The notes below the pieces were generated by a model. That model was not told the origin of the DNA and made no database searches. It worked only from the letters and a program-made list of their open reading frames with translations. Positions 56,122 through 64,000 of a DNA stretch of 64,000 nt are shown here, one piece after another. The stretch comes from Bradyrhizobium sp. CIAT3101 (lineage in GTDB: Bacteria; Pseudomonadota; Alphaproteobacteria; Rhizobiales; Xanthobacteraceae): assembly GCF_029714945.1 (NCBI RefSeq), contig NZ_CP121634.1, positions 8,143,001 through 8,207,000 on the forward strand, in the 5' to 3' direction. A program made the position numbers and the translations under genes. The stretch's first letter is position 1. Every line of letters starts with the position of its first letter.

Positions 56122-56718
56122 TTACGCCTTGTCGAACAGGGACTCGACGTATTCCCAGTTCACGAGGTTCTCGACGAACGCCTTGAGATAGTCGGGACGA
56201 CGGTTGCGATAGTCGATGTAGTAGGAGTGCTCCCAGACGTCGACGCCGAGGATCGGGGTCGCGCCGTGCACCAACGGATTCTCGCCGTTCGGGGTCTTGG
56301 CGATTTCGAGCTTGCCGTTCTTGACCTGGAGCCAGGCCCAGCCGGAGCCGAACTGGCCGACGCCGGCCGCCTGGAAGTCCGTCTTGAACTTCTCGAAGCC
56401 GCCGAGGTCCTCGTTGATCTTCTTCTCGAGCTTGCCCGGCAGCTTGGTGCCGCCGCCATTGGGCTTCATCCAGCTCCAGAAGTGGATGTGGTTGTAGTGC
56501 TGGCCGGCGTTGTTGAACACCGCGGGGTTCTTGCCGAACGAGCCCTTGACGATCTCTTCAAGGGACTTGCCTTCCCATTCGGTGCCCTTGAGCGCGTTGT
56601 TGCCGTTGGTGACGTAGGCCTGATGATGCTTGTCGTGGTGGAATTCCAGCGTCTCCTTCGACATGAACTGGCCGAGGGCGTCATAGGCGTAAGGGAGTGG
56701 GGGCAGCGTGAATGTCAT
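56122..56718 (-). CDS. sodB: Superoxide dismutase, Fe/Mn type
   Basis: This 198-residue protein has the iron/manganese SOD fold. Metal ligands are visible: His in LEFHHDKHHQAYV, His in NHIHFWSW, and DVWEHSYYIDY with Asp and His. The active-site segment GSGWAWLQV is typical. It detoxifies superoxide in the cytoplasm. ATG at 56718 is chosen, as homology begins at FTLPPLPYAYDAL. A terminator follows, so it is monocistronic. Fe versus Mn use cannot be fixed by these motifs alone. Confidence 0.95.
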   Translation of the reverse strand: MTFTLPPLPYAYDALGQFMSKETLEFHHDKHHQAYVTNGNNALKGTEWEGKSLEEIVKGSFGKNPAVFNNAGQHYNHIHFWSWMKPNGGGTKLPGKLEKKINEDLGGFEKFKTDFQAAGVGQFGSGWAWLQVKNGKLEIAKTPNGENPLVHGATPILGVDVWEHSYYIDYRNRRPDYLKAFVENLVNWEYVESLFDKA

Positions 56719-56927
56719 GGGTTCTTGTCCGCAACTGGGTGGGGAACGTGTTCTAACGGTCACCCCTTATAGAAGGTTCCTGCGCCGTTAAATACCGCCA
56801 ATTTGCGAAAAGGCGCGATTGCGACGGCATGGCCCGATTGCACAGCTTTCAGATCCCAGAAAAATATCATTGCCTTTGAAGCGCTTATGGCAGAACGAAT
56901 GCGTCACGGAGCAGAGCTGCGAAAGCC

Positions 56928-57455
56928 ATGAGCATCGAAATCGACATTTTGAACGGCGACGCCGCGTGGCCGATCGCCGAGCCGCTTTTCAAGGCAGTCT
57001 ATCCGCGCGAGGTGGTGGAGAAGCTGCCTTGGGGCCATATCAAATGGGCGAATCCCGATCTCCGCGTGCTGATCGAGACTCCCGAGGACGGCCTCGTCTG
57101 CCATGTCGGCATCTATTTCCGCACCGTCACCTGGAATGGACAGAAGGTGCATGTCGGCGGCATCGGCGGCGTCTGCACGCGCGAGGATCGCCGGGGCCGC
57201 GGCTATGCCACCATGGCAATCGACGCGGCGGTGCATACGATGCGTGCCAACGAGGCGGTGCGCTTCGCGATCCTGTTCTGCGAGCCGCACAATGCCGCGT
57301 TCTACGAGGCGCGCAGCTGGCTGTCCTTCAAGGGCGAGGTCTATTGCGAGCAGCCGGAGGGGCGGATCCGCTTCACGCATACGGCGCCCTATGTGTTCAA
57401 CATCGTCCGTGCGCCGACGCTCGGCACCATCGACCTCTGCGGCCTGCCCTGGTGA
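56928..57455 (+). CDS. GNAT-family N-acetyltransferase
   Basis: This 175-residue protein has a GNAT fold with the central strand VGGIGGVCTREDRRGRGYATMAI, where RRGRGYA is the acetyl-CoA pyrophosphate loop, and the later FCEPHNAAFYEARSW helix. The first part (PLFKAVYPREVVEKLPWGHI) is shared with a group of rhizobial AAC(2')-like acetyltransferases, but antibiotic resistance should not be assumed. The gene is divergent from sodB. Confidence 0.85.
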   Translation: MSIEIDILNGDAAWPIAEPLFKAVYPREVVEKLPWGHIKWANPDLRVLIETPEDGLVCHVGIYFRTVTWNGQKVHVGGIGGVCTREDRRGRGYATMAIDAAVHTMRANEAVRFAILFCEPHNAAFYEARSWLSFKGEVYCEQPEGRIRFTHTAPYVFNIVRAPTLGTIDLCGLPW

Positions 57456-57556
57456 GACGCTCTCTGGGGCAAATGAACGCAGCAATGTGATTCCATCAGG
57501 CGTTGCACGATCCTGATTTGCTGCTATGGAGACGCCCTCCATTCCGAGGCCTTTCC

Positions 57557-57997
57557 ATGTCCCGCAGATTCGCCATCTTCACCGTCCTCCTCGCTGCGCT
57601 GTCCGGCGCAACGGCTGCGCATGCGCAGAGCGCGGACGCGAGCGGGACCTGGCTCACCCAGGCCGGCGATGCGCGCGTAAAAATCAGCAAATGCGCCGGC
57701 GGCATCTGCGGCGTCATCGTCTGGCTGCGCGAGCCCACCGACACCGCGACCGGCCAGCCCGCGACCGACAGCAAGAATCCCAATCCCGCACTCGCCAGGC
57801 GCCCGATGATCGGACTGCCGCTGTTCGCCGGCATGCAGCCGTCCGGTCCGAACAAATGGTCGGGCCAGATCTACAATGCCGATGACGGCAGCACCTATGC
57901 GAGCAGCGTCTCCGTGACGGGCGCAGAGACGCTGCGCGTCGAAGGCTGCGTCGGCGCGCTCTGCGGCGGCGAAACCTGGACGCGAGCAGGTCGCTAG
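57557..57997 (+). CDS. DUF2147-family periplasmic protein
   Basis: This 146-residue protein has a signal peptide (RRFAIFTVLLAALSGATAAHA) and the DUF2147 core: SGTWLTQAGDARVKISKC, then GICGVIVWLREPTD, GLPLFAGMQPSGPNKWSG and AETLRVEGCVGALCGGETWT. A lipocalin-like beta barrel with a disulfide is expected. Function is unknown. ATG at 57557 is chosen because the signal peptide starts there. It converges with the DUF3095 gene, overlapping by four bases at the ends. Confidence 0.85.
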   Translation: MSRRFAIFTVLLAALSGATAAHAQSADASGTWLTQAGDARVKISKCAGGICGVIVWLREPTDTATGQPATDSKNPNPALARRPMIGLPLFAGMQPSGPNKWSGQIYNADDGSTYASSVSVTGAETLRVEGCVGALCGGETWTRAGR

Positions 57998-59148
57998 GTC
58001 GCGGCCGCCATCATCGCCTTCAGCGCCGTCGCCGCCGAGGCGTAGCCGCCCCGCGCGCCGTCGATGAAGTGGACGTGGTCGCTGCGCAGCGCCGAGGGCG
58101 TGAAGCAGGTCATCATCGCGGCATCCTGCTGGTAGAGGCCGTAGCGCACGACGCCGTCGCGCGCGGCGATCGCGAGACGATCGCTCAGCGCCCGCTCGAG
58201 CTCCGGCGTGCAGTCGAGGATCATGCGCAGTCCGTCGTCATATTTGCGGAAGTCGGAATTCTCGACCACCTGGCGCTTGTAGACCTTCGGCAGGAAGCCG
58301 CCGACCTTGATGTCGAAGCGCATCAGGACATAAGCGAAAAACGTGTAGGCGAGCAGGCCGGCGCGACGCTTGAGCAATGACCCGCCGCGGATCGCCCGCG
58401 CCTCGTAATCCAGGCCCTGCGGCGGCCATTTCAGCGGTGGCCCCTGCGGCGGCACGGGACGCCCGGACTCCGGACTGCGCTCGACGAGATGGATGATGTC
58501 CTCGATCACCTTGCGGAAGGCCTGCGCGTCGACGCCAGCAGCCGGCATCACCAGCACCGACAGGATCAGCCCGCGCGAGGCCGGTATCACCTCGAAGCGG
58601 CAGGACAGGCCGGAGAGATCGGGCTGCGCACCTGCGGGCGCCTCGGCGACGGCGAACTCGCCGCGCTTCATCGCGGCGTCGGCGAAGGCGAGCCCGCCGC
58701 CGGAGAACATCGCATAGGACAAATTGGCCGACGGACCGAAGCGCGCGACGCGCACGTCGAGACCCTTCGCACGGATGGCGCTCACCGGCACGAGCGCCAC
58801 ACGCATCTTGAGATCGAGGTCTTCCCGCACCCAGGTCGCCGTCGCAGCCAAAGCTTCGCGCGCCGCATCGAGGTCGTCCGGCGCGACCGCAAAACTGGCG
58901 CCGTCGCCGCCGAACACGAAAGGAAATTCGCGTCCCTCGAGCGCATTCGTCACCGCGGCGATCACGGCAGCGCCAGCCATGTTGACCGCCTTGTAGCGCT
59001 GCGCCGCAATCGCCTTGGTGGAATCGACGATGTCGGCGACGCCGATGCTCCAGTCCTCCGGCAGCGGCGAATAGAGCTTTGGCTCCATCAGGCTGGTGAA
59101 GCCGCGGAAGACAGGGATGCTGCCGTAAAAGGAGTCGCCTGGGATCAT
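57994..59148 (-). CDS. DUF3095 protein with cyclase-like N-terminal part
   Basis: This 384-residue protein fits the DUF3095 family. The N-terminal part has WSIGVADIVDSTKAIAAQRY, then VNMAGAAVIAAVTNALEG, and FPFVFGGDGASFAVAP, which looks like the nucleotidyl-cyclase/GGDEF-type fold with the metal Asp positions ADIVDST and GGDGA. The C-terminal half (from about residue 230) has no motif I recognise. It may be a degenerate or unusual cyclase; the product has not been established. No signal peptide or transmembrane helix is seen. Confidence 0.82.
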   Translation of the reverse strand: MIPGDSFYGSIPVFRGFTSLMEPKLYSPLPEDWSIGVADIVDSTKAIAAQRYKAVNMAGAAVIAAVTNALEGREFPFVFGGDGASFAVAPDDLDAAREALAATATWVREDLDLKMRVALVPVSAIRAKGLDVRVARFGPSANLSYAMFSGGGLAFADAAMKRGEFAVAEAPAGAQPDLSGLSCRFEVIPASRGLILSVLVMPAAGVDAQAFRKVIEDIIHLVERSPESGRPVPPQGPPLKWPPQGLDYEARAIRGGSLLKRRAGLLAYTFFAYVLMRFDIKVGGFLPKVYKRQVVENSDFRKYDDGLRMILDCTPELERALSDRLAIAARDGVVRYGLYQQDAAMMTCFTPSALRSDHVHFIDGARGGYASAATALKAMMAAAT

Positions 59149-59322
59149 CGGATGATGCCGGATGGTTGGGAAGCGTCCGAACGAGATACGTGGCAGGATC
59201 GATCGGGGTTCGCGCCCCCTTCGATGCCCCGATCATTGGCCGAAATGGCGCCGGACAACAAGCTCGCTCCGCGCCGCAATGCCGCACGTCGTCATTGATC
59301 GGCATCAAACAGCCCGCCGGGG

Positions 59323-59697
59323 ATGACGCTACGGTCGGACCGCCCCAGAAGCTTTCACGGGATCATCGAGGTGTCCGACATCATCAGTGCGGTCAAACTG
59401 CCGGAATGGCTCACCGCGGCCGTGGATGCCTGGGCGCGGGACCATCACCTGTCGCGCTCGGAAGCGATCTGCAAGCTGGTCAATTTCGGTCTCAGGATTG
59501 CGCCCGCGGCGCCGTCATCGGCGCACACGATCACGTCGGATGCGACGAGAATCGAGGAAATCGCGGTGAACGAGATCGAGAGCCTGCTCGATCCCGCTCT
59601 GCCCGCGGACGAACGCGAGCGCCGCATTCGCCGCCTGACCGAAGGGCCGCCGGAATTCTCGCACGCGCGGATTGATTTGCCGAAACATCAGACGTGA
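59323..59697 (+). CDS. Ribbon-helix-helix-like hypothetical protein
   Basis: This 124-residue protein contains a segment (VKLPEWLTAAVDAWARDHHL, then SRSEAICKLVNFGL) with the length and hydrophobic pattern of an Arc/MetJ-type ribbon-helix-helix. The remainder is charged and probably helical (ERERRIRRLTEGPPEF). It may be an antitoxin-like or autonomous DNA-binding protein; no toxin gene is adjacent. ATG at 59323 is the first usable start. Confidence 0.6.
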   Translation: MTLRSDRPRSFHGIIEVSDIISAVKLPEWLTAAVDAWARDHHLSRSEAICKLVNFGLRIAPAAPSSAHTITSDATRIEEIAVNEIESLLDPALPADERERRIRRLTEGPPEFSHARIDLPKHQT

Positions 59698-59710
59698 GCG
59701 CCGACGCGCG

Positions 59711-59920
59711 CTAATGCAGCTTCTCGTCCTGGCGCTTGCGCAGGGCCGATGCCGGCACGTCATGACAGCCGATCAGCCGCACGAATTGCTGCGGATACAT
59801 TTCGTAGCCGTGGCTGCCGGAGTTTTGATGCGACATCGGCGGGCAGCGGGTATCGTCCAGCTTCGCGGGCGATGGCTCTGCAGACGTTTGACCGTGACTC
59901 GCAACGGTTGGCGTGACCAT
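59711..59920 (-). CDS. Small hypothetical protein
   Basis: This 69-residue protein starts with ATG at 59920, preceded by AGGGAG, which supports translation from there rather than from the longer frame. It is rich in Ser, His and Pro and contains NSGSHGYEMYPQQFVRLIGC, without signal peptide or membrane helix. No family is recognised. It converges with the ribbon-helix-helix gene, ending 13 bases from it. Confidence 0.45.
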   Translation of the reverse strand: MVTPTVASHGQTSAEPSPAKLDDTRCPPMSHQNSGSHGYEMYPQQFVRLIGCHDVPASALRKRQDEKLH

Positions 59921-60047
59921 GGACTGCTCCCTGTCGTTTAGGGCAGTTCGATTGACGTAACCCAATCGAGCACGAGGCATCTTACGACCAAATCCGGCTC
60001 AATGTCATTGCGCCGGATCAACCCGATTGGGCCGACCGAGTTCCGTG

Positions 60048-60770
60048 TCAGGCCGTATTCCCGGCGTCGATCGTGAACACGGTGCCGGTCACGTTACGGC
60101 CGCCCTCGCCGAGCAGATACTCTACCATGCGCGCGACGTCGTCGGTCTCCGGCAGGCGGCGCAGTGCGCTGCGGCCGGCGATGCGTTTGCGGCTTTCGTC
60201 GGAGAGATTGTGCGTGAGTTCGGTATCGATGAAGCCGGGCGCGATCGCGTTCACGGTGATGCCGAGCTTGCCGACCTCGCGCGCGAGCGAGCGGGTGAAG
60301 CCGGTCGCGGCGGCCTTGGTCGCGCCGTAAACGGACAAGCCGTTGTAGCCGGTCGTCGCAATGATCGAGGAGATGTTGATGATGCGGCCGGCGCCATCCG
60401 CCATCATCTGGCGCGCGACATATTTGGTGAGGATGATCGGCGACAGCACGTTGAGCTGTACCAGCGACTCGATCTCCGAATTGTGCATGGTTGCGAGCAG
60501 GCCCTCGGTGCCGAGGCCGGCATTGTTGATGAGGCCGTAGGTCGGGCCGAACTCGTCGCGCACCAGTTTCGCAAAGGCCGGAATCGCATCGATCACGGCG
60601 AGGTCGCAGGCGCGGAAATGCAGGCGGCCCTCGGAGACGGCGATCGCGGCCTTGAGCTCGTCGCTCTCGCGCCGCGCGGCCGCGATCACATTGTAGCCGG
60701 CGCTGACCAGCCGCTTGCCGATCGAAAGGCCAATGCCGCGGCTGCCGCCGGTGACGAGAACATTATGCAT
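60048..60770 (-). CDS. Short-chain dehydrogenase/reductase, FabG-like
   Basis: This 240-residue protein has the SDR cofactor motif TGGSRGIGLSIGKRL near the N-terminus, the NAG-like INNAGLG, and the catalytic Ser-Tyr-Lys set (INISSIIATTG and VYGATKAAATGF). It should reduce a keto group on an acyl chain or carrier-bound substrate with NADPH. Its start overlaps the end of the adenylation gene by eight bases, so it belongs to the acyl-activation cluster. It closes the operon on the right-to-left reading. Confidence 0.88.
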   Translation of the reverse strand: MHNVLVTGGSRGIGLSIGKRLVSAGYNVIAAARRESDELKAAIAVSEGRLHFRACDLAVIDAIPAFAKLVRDEFGPTYGLINNAGLGTEGLLATMHNSEIESLVQLNVLSPIILTKYVARQMMADGAGRIINISSIIATTGYNGLSVYGATKAAATGFTRSLAREVGKLGITVNAIAPGFIDTELTHNLSDESRKRIAGRSALRRLPETDDVARMVEYLLGEGGRNVTGTVFTIDAGNTA

Positions 60771-62145
60771 CGGTGCGCGCCAGTTTGCCGGCCGGGGTGA
60801 CGTCGAGCGCCTCGACGAAGCGGATCACCGCCGGCACCTTGTGGGACGCCAGCTGCGCGCGGCACTGGTCCAGGATCTGGTCGCGAATGTCCTTCGCGCG
60901 CGCCTGGTCGGTCCCATCGGCGAGAATCACGTCGGCGACGACGATGCCGCCCGTGATCGGACTGCGCCGAGATTTCGCCCGCGACATCCGCACGTCGGGA
61001 TGACGGTTGATGGCCGCCTCGATCTCCTCGGGATGAACTTTCAGCCCGCCGATATTGATGATGCCGCCGCGGCGGCCGACGAAATAATAGCGGTCGCCAC
61101 GCAATTCGACGATATCGCCACTGTCGACGAAACCGTCGCCATCGGTGAGCGCAGCCGCGTTGCGGCCGATGTAAGCGTGTGCCGTCCGCGTCGAGCGGAT
61201 GCGCAGCGAGCCGTCGACGACCTTCATCTCGACGCCGTTACGGTTGCCGAGATAGTTCGCCGGAAAACCCTCGAGCCCGTCATTGACGGCGAAGCCGACG
61301 CCGGCCTCGGTCGAGGCATAGGCATGACCGACGGAGGAATTGGGGAATGCCGCCTTGAGGCCGTCGAGCACCGCCTGGTCGGCGATCTCGCCGGAGAGGC
61401 GGACATAGCCGGGCGCGAACTGCGCGGCCGAGCCGCTCATCAGAAGCTTGCGCCAGTGCGAGGGCGTGCCGGAGATGTGCGAGACCCCGCGCGCGTTCAG
61501 CCGTGCGACGTGATCGGCGAGCGCCTCGTGCGGATCCGACAGCACCATCGAGCCGCCGGAGAGGACGGCGCGGAGGAAGATCTGCAGGCCGCCATAGCGG
61601 CGGATGTCGTAGAAGGTGGCCCAGACCGGAGCCGGGCCCTTGGCGGGGCCTTCGGCGACGATGGCGCCGGTGAGCGCTTCCAGCGTGTGGCCGACGATTT
61701 TGGGCACGCCCGATGTGCCCGAGGTCAGCATCAGCCATTCGGTCGCACGCTCGGTCTGCGCAGGCGCCGTGGCTTGAAGCGGCAATCGGGCGATAACGAC
61801 CAGCGACACGCCGGTCGCGGCCCAGCGATCGGGCTCGTCGGTGACGACAGCATCGATGCCGGCATCGGCGATGAGCGCGTCCAGATGCGCAGGATTGAGA
61901 TCCGGCGGGCATAGCAGCATGCGACGGGCGATGCCGTCGAGCTCGATCATGGCGAGGCCCGAGCGGAGCTGGTCCGACAGTTTCAGGAGGACCGCGCGGC
62001 CGGACAGCTCGCGCAGGCGGCCACCGAGGACCGTCTGCGACAGGATGTCGGTCAGCGACACGACATCGTGCGCATCCGACAGTGTCCGCCCTTTCAGCTC
62101 CGCGCCGAGATGATCACGGAGCGCGAAGATCTCACGCGGGGACAT
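60763..62145 (-). CDS. Adenylation enzyme (AMP-binding, acyl/aryl acid ligase)
   Basis: This protein of about 460 residues is an ANL-family adenylation domain. The P-loop is LMLTSGTSGVPKIVG (about residues 120-134), the acyl pocket region has HAYASTEAG, the Asp/Gly core is GDIVELRGDRYYFVGRRGGI, and the C-terminal catalytic lysine is in PAGKLARTD. The N-terminal part is short, so it is a compact enzyme, likely one that loads an acid onto the adjacent carrier protein. Start ATG at 62145 overlaps the acyl carrier protein stop by 14 bases. Confidence 0.85.
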   Translation of the reverse strand: MSPREIFALRDHLGAELKGRTLSDAHDVVSLTDILSQTVLGGRLRELSGRAVLLKLSDQLRSGLAMIELDGIARRMLLCPPDLNPAHLDALIADAGIDAVVTDEPDRWAATGVSLVVIARLPLQATAPAQTERATEWLMLTSGTSGVPKIVGHTLEALTGAIVAEGPAKGPAPVWATFYDIRRYGGLQIFLRAVLSGGSMVLSDPHEALADHVARLNARGVSHISGTPSHWRKLLMSGSAAQFAPGYVRLSGEIADQAVLDGLKAAFPNSSVGHAYASTEAGVGFAVNDGLEGFPANYLGNRNGVEMKVVDGSLRIRSTRTAHAYIGRNAAALTDGDGFVDSGDIVELRGDRYYFVGRRGGIINIGGLKVHPEEIEAAINRHPDVRMSRAKSRRSPITGGIVVADVILADGTDQARAKDIRDQILDQCRAQLASHKVPAVIRFVEALDVTPAGKLARTDA

Positions 62146-62377
62146 TTTCGTAGGCCCGCACGAAATCACCCACGGTGGCGGGGAACGCTGCGTCCTCGGA
62201 AATGGTGAAGGGATCGACGCCGGTCTCGTCCTCGAGACGCGCGACCAGGATCGCGAAAGCGAGCGAGTCAAAGCCCGTCTCGTGCAGGGACAGATCGTCC
62301 GAAAGTGCGGGAAGCGTGACGTGCTGCTCTTTTGCGATCTGCTGGATCGCTTCAATGACCTTGGATCGTACCGACAT
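62132..62377 (-). CDS. Acyl carrier protein
   Basis: This 81-residue protein has a four-helix carrier shape and the phosphopantetheine site ETGFDSLAFAILVARLED, with Ser in the GFDSL motif (about residue 38). It is acidic and small, of the stand-alone carrier type. Its stop overlaps the adenylation gene start, so the pair probably works together, the ligase loading and the carrier holding the substrate. It is not the housekeeping AcpP, which has a different sequence around the site. Confidence 0.9.
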   Translation of the reverse strand: MSVRSKVIEAIQQIAKEQHVTLPALSDDLSLHETGFDSLAFAILVARLEDETGVDPFTISEDAAFPATVGDFVRAYENVPA

Positions 62378-62530
62378 GGCTGGCTCGCCTCTGACTTTAG
62401 TTAATCGATCGTGTTTCTTGCGGCGGCTCTCGATGACCGCCTCCCCTTGCCCGTGGGTTTACCGGACAGAAGTAAATGGCCTCTTGGACAATTCAGATAA
62501 AATTGGACCTATCTCGCGATTTTGCTTCCG

Positions 62531-64000
62531 TTACAGCCGGATCGTACCGTCCACGACCTGCGCATACGTCTTCCCATCCAGCGCAACATAAGCGCCGGAT
62601 TTCGGCTCCAGCATGAACAGCGGATCCGTCACCGCGCCTGGATCAAAGCCCTCGCGCGCGAGCTCCCCCTTCTTCTGCTTGAATGTCTCGGTCGCATCGA
62701 GCTCGCGCGAGATGCGGATGAAGACCGGGCGGGCATAGGCCGGCAGCCGCTGCGCGAGATGCGCAGACAGCGCGGCGATGTCAAAGCCCTCGTTCACGAC
62801 GATCGCGCTCATGCCGGCGCGGCCATCGGCACCGGGAATGCTGACGCCATAGGTGGTGGCATCGACCACGCCGGTGAAATCGCGCACGGCGTCGTTGACC
62901 TCGGAGGTCGCGACGTTCTCGCCCTTCCACCGGAAGGTATCGCCGATACGATCGACGAAATGAAAGAAGCCCTTGTCGTCGAGCTGCATCAGATCGCCGG
63001 TGCGGAACCAGGCATCGCCCTTGGCAAAGACGTTGCGCAAAATCTTCTTCTCGGTCTCGCCCGCGTCGGTATAGCCCTCGAAGCGGCCACCGCCCTCGTC
63101 CGCCCTGCCGATGCGACCGATGGCCTCGCCCGGCTCACCGCGGGCACAGGCCAAGCAAAAGCCTTCGTCATTGCGCAGCGGCGCGCCGCTGTCGGGATCG
63201 AGCTTGACGAGACCGGCGGGAAAGCGATGCGCGAGCAGCGGCGGGATGCGGCCGATGGCGCCCGGCTGCCCCTCGACGTTGAACAGCGAGAAATTGCCTT
63301 CGGTCGCGGCGTAGAATTCGAGGATGCGGGGAATGGCGAAACGGCCCTGGAAATCCTCCCAGATATCGCCGCGCAGGCCATTGCCGCAGACGAGCCGCAG
63401 GCGATGGCGGTTTTCGTATTCCGACGGCGGCGCCTTGAGCAGATAGCGGCAGAGCTCGCCGATATACTGAAACAGGGTGCAGTCGTGCCGCACGATGTCG
63501 GGCCAGAAGTTCGACGCCGAGAATTTTTCGGCGACCACCACCGAACCACCAGCCGCGAGCATGCTGCACGGCGCGACGATGCCGCCGACCGAGTGGAACA
63601 GCGGCAGGCAATCGTAGAGACGGTCCTGCGGTGTCGCGCCGGTGAGGCCGGCGAACCAAAAACCCCAGTTGAGGATGCGGCGATGGCTGATGCTGGCAGC
63701 CTTCGGCAGGCCGGTGGTGCCGGAGGTATAGATCAGCAGCGCGCGGTCATCGATGGTGACGTCGCCGTGCTCCTCCGGCAACAACGCCTCGTCGTCGAGC
63801 GCGGCGAGCGCAACATCGATCGCACGCTCGCTGCGGGCATCGCCATGGGTCCAGACCTTGGCGTCGGTCTTCAGGTGCGGCGCCGCGCTCTCCAGCGTCT
63901 CCGAGAGGTCATGCGCGACGATGATGTGCGAGGGCTTTGCGACATCGATGCAATGCGCGAGAGATTGCCCGACGAGCCTGGTGTTGATCAGCGCCACCAC
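62531..64000 (-). CDS. FATP/ACSVL-type acyl-CoA synthetase (5' partial)
   Basis: The visible 489 residues reach the window edge, so the N-terminus is missing. ANL motifs are LLIYTSGTTGLPKAAS (about residues 88-103), EFYAATEGNFSLFN and DRIGDTFRWKGENVATSEV, with the short FATP-like C-terminal end YVALDGKTYAQVVDG. It belongs to the fatty acid transport protein or very-long-chain acyl-CoA synthetase group, which activates long or bulky carboxylates with CoA. It lies 154 bases upstream of the acyl carrier gene in the same direction, perhaps as part of the same pathway. Confidence 0.9.
   Translation of the reverse strand: MVALINTRLVGQSLAHCIDVAKPSHIIVAHDLSETLESAAPHLKTDAKVWTHGDARSERAIDVALAALDDEALLPEEHGDVTIDDRALLIYTSGTTGLPKAASISHRRILNWGFWFAGLTGATPQDRLYDCLPLFHSVGGIVAPCSMLAAGGSVVVAEKFSASNFWPDIVRHDCTLFQYIGELCRYLLKAPPSEYENRHRLRLVCGNGLRGDIWEDFQGRFAIPRILEFYAATEGNFSLFNVEGQPGAIGRIPPLLAHRFPAGLVKLDPDSGAPLRNDEGFCLACARGEPGEAIGRIGRADEGGGRFEGYTDAGETEKKILRNVFAKGDAWFRTGDLMQLDDKGFFHFVDRIGDTFRWKGENVATSEVNDAVRDFTGVVDATTYGVSIPGADGRAGMSAIVVNEGFDIAALSAHLAQRLPAYARPVFIRISRELDATETFKQKKGELAREGFDPGAVTDPLFMLEPKSGAYVALDGKTYAQVVDGTIRL

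Noticed and set aside
56928..57455. Aminoglycoside-resistance reading of the GNAT gene
   Set aside because: Only general GNAT motifs are visible; resistance function is not supported by sequence or context.

Overview
The window looks like a chromosomal segment of a Bradyrhizobium-type alphaproteobacterium. The inference rests on high GC with strong third-position bias, rhizobial-style promoters (CTTG-rich -35 box, 17-bp spacer, A/T-rich -10 box), a ROSE-type RNA thermometer on an hsp20 gene, a speF-type leader on an ornithine decarboxylase gene, a suhB/MmgR-like small RNA next to an inositol-phosphatase-family gene, cpdR, homospermidine synthase, and several families of long intergenic palindromes. 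There is no phage, plasmid, IS or CRISPR signature. Most genes are ordinary chromosomal metabolism, transport and stress genes.

Layout. 1-4577: a GntR/FCD regulator (5' end outside the window), a binding protein and two permeases of a sugar-type ABC importer without an ATPase, and a divergent shikimate-dehydrogenase-like enzyme. 4744-8411: Nudix hydrolase, a small secreted protein, an ATC-hydrolase-family protein, an unrecognised 428-aa protein, tRNA-Val(GAC) and CpdR. 8750-16670: N-formylglutamate amidohydrolase, an antisense-oriented sRNA, HisN, a Bug-type binding protein, a LysR/TauE divergent pair, a LysE exporter and a class III cyclase with TolB-like and TPR parts. 16846-23489: a 935-aa diheme cytochrome, two alpha/beta hydrolases, a ROSE-controlled small heat-shock protein and a periplasmic proline-rich protein. 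23982-30322: gltB and gltD. 30491-38801: an outer-membrane barrel, KdsD, a carboxymuconolactone-decarboxylase-family gene divergent from an HxlR-like regulator with twin operators, an NfeD/SPFH pair, ferrochelatase and a MAPEG protein. 38981-43210: a Ni/Co-type exporter with its DUF1007 partner, an M3 peptidase and a small membrane protein.

43338-47830 is a polyamine locus: promoter, candidate leader peptide, speF-type RNA, ornithine decarboxylase, GNAT, RidA and homospermidine synthase, closed by a terminator. Putrescine made by the first enzyme is the substrate of the last.

49909-54813 is a zinc locus read leftward from a palindromic Zur-like box. It encodes a His-rich one-helix protein, ZnuC, ZnuB, ZnuA, a CobW-family GTPase and a WD40-type propeller, mostly with overlapping start and stop codons. 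Just upstream lie two translationally coupled half-size permeases. This extended zinc locus and the layered polyamine leader are the most interesting parts of the window.

56122-64000: superoxide dismutase, GNAT, DUF2147 and DUF3095 proteins, a ribbon-helix-helix protein, and at the right edge a compact acyl-activation cluster (SDR, adenylation enzyme, acyl carrier protein, FATP-type acyl-CoA synthetase) that continues beyond the window. All function calls come from reading sequence and recalled family knowledge; no search was run.
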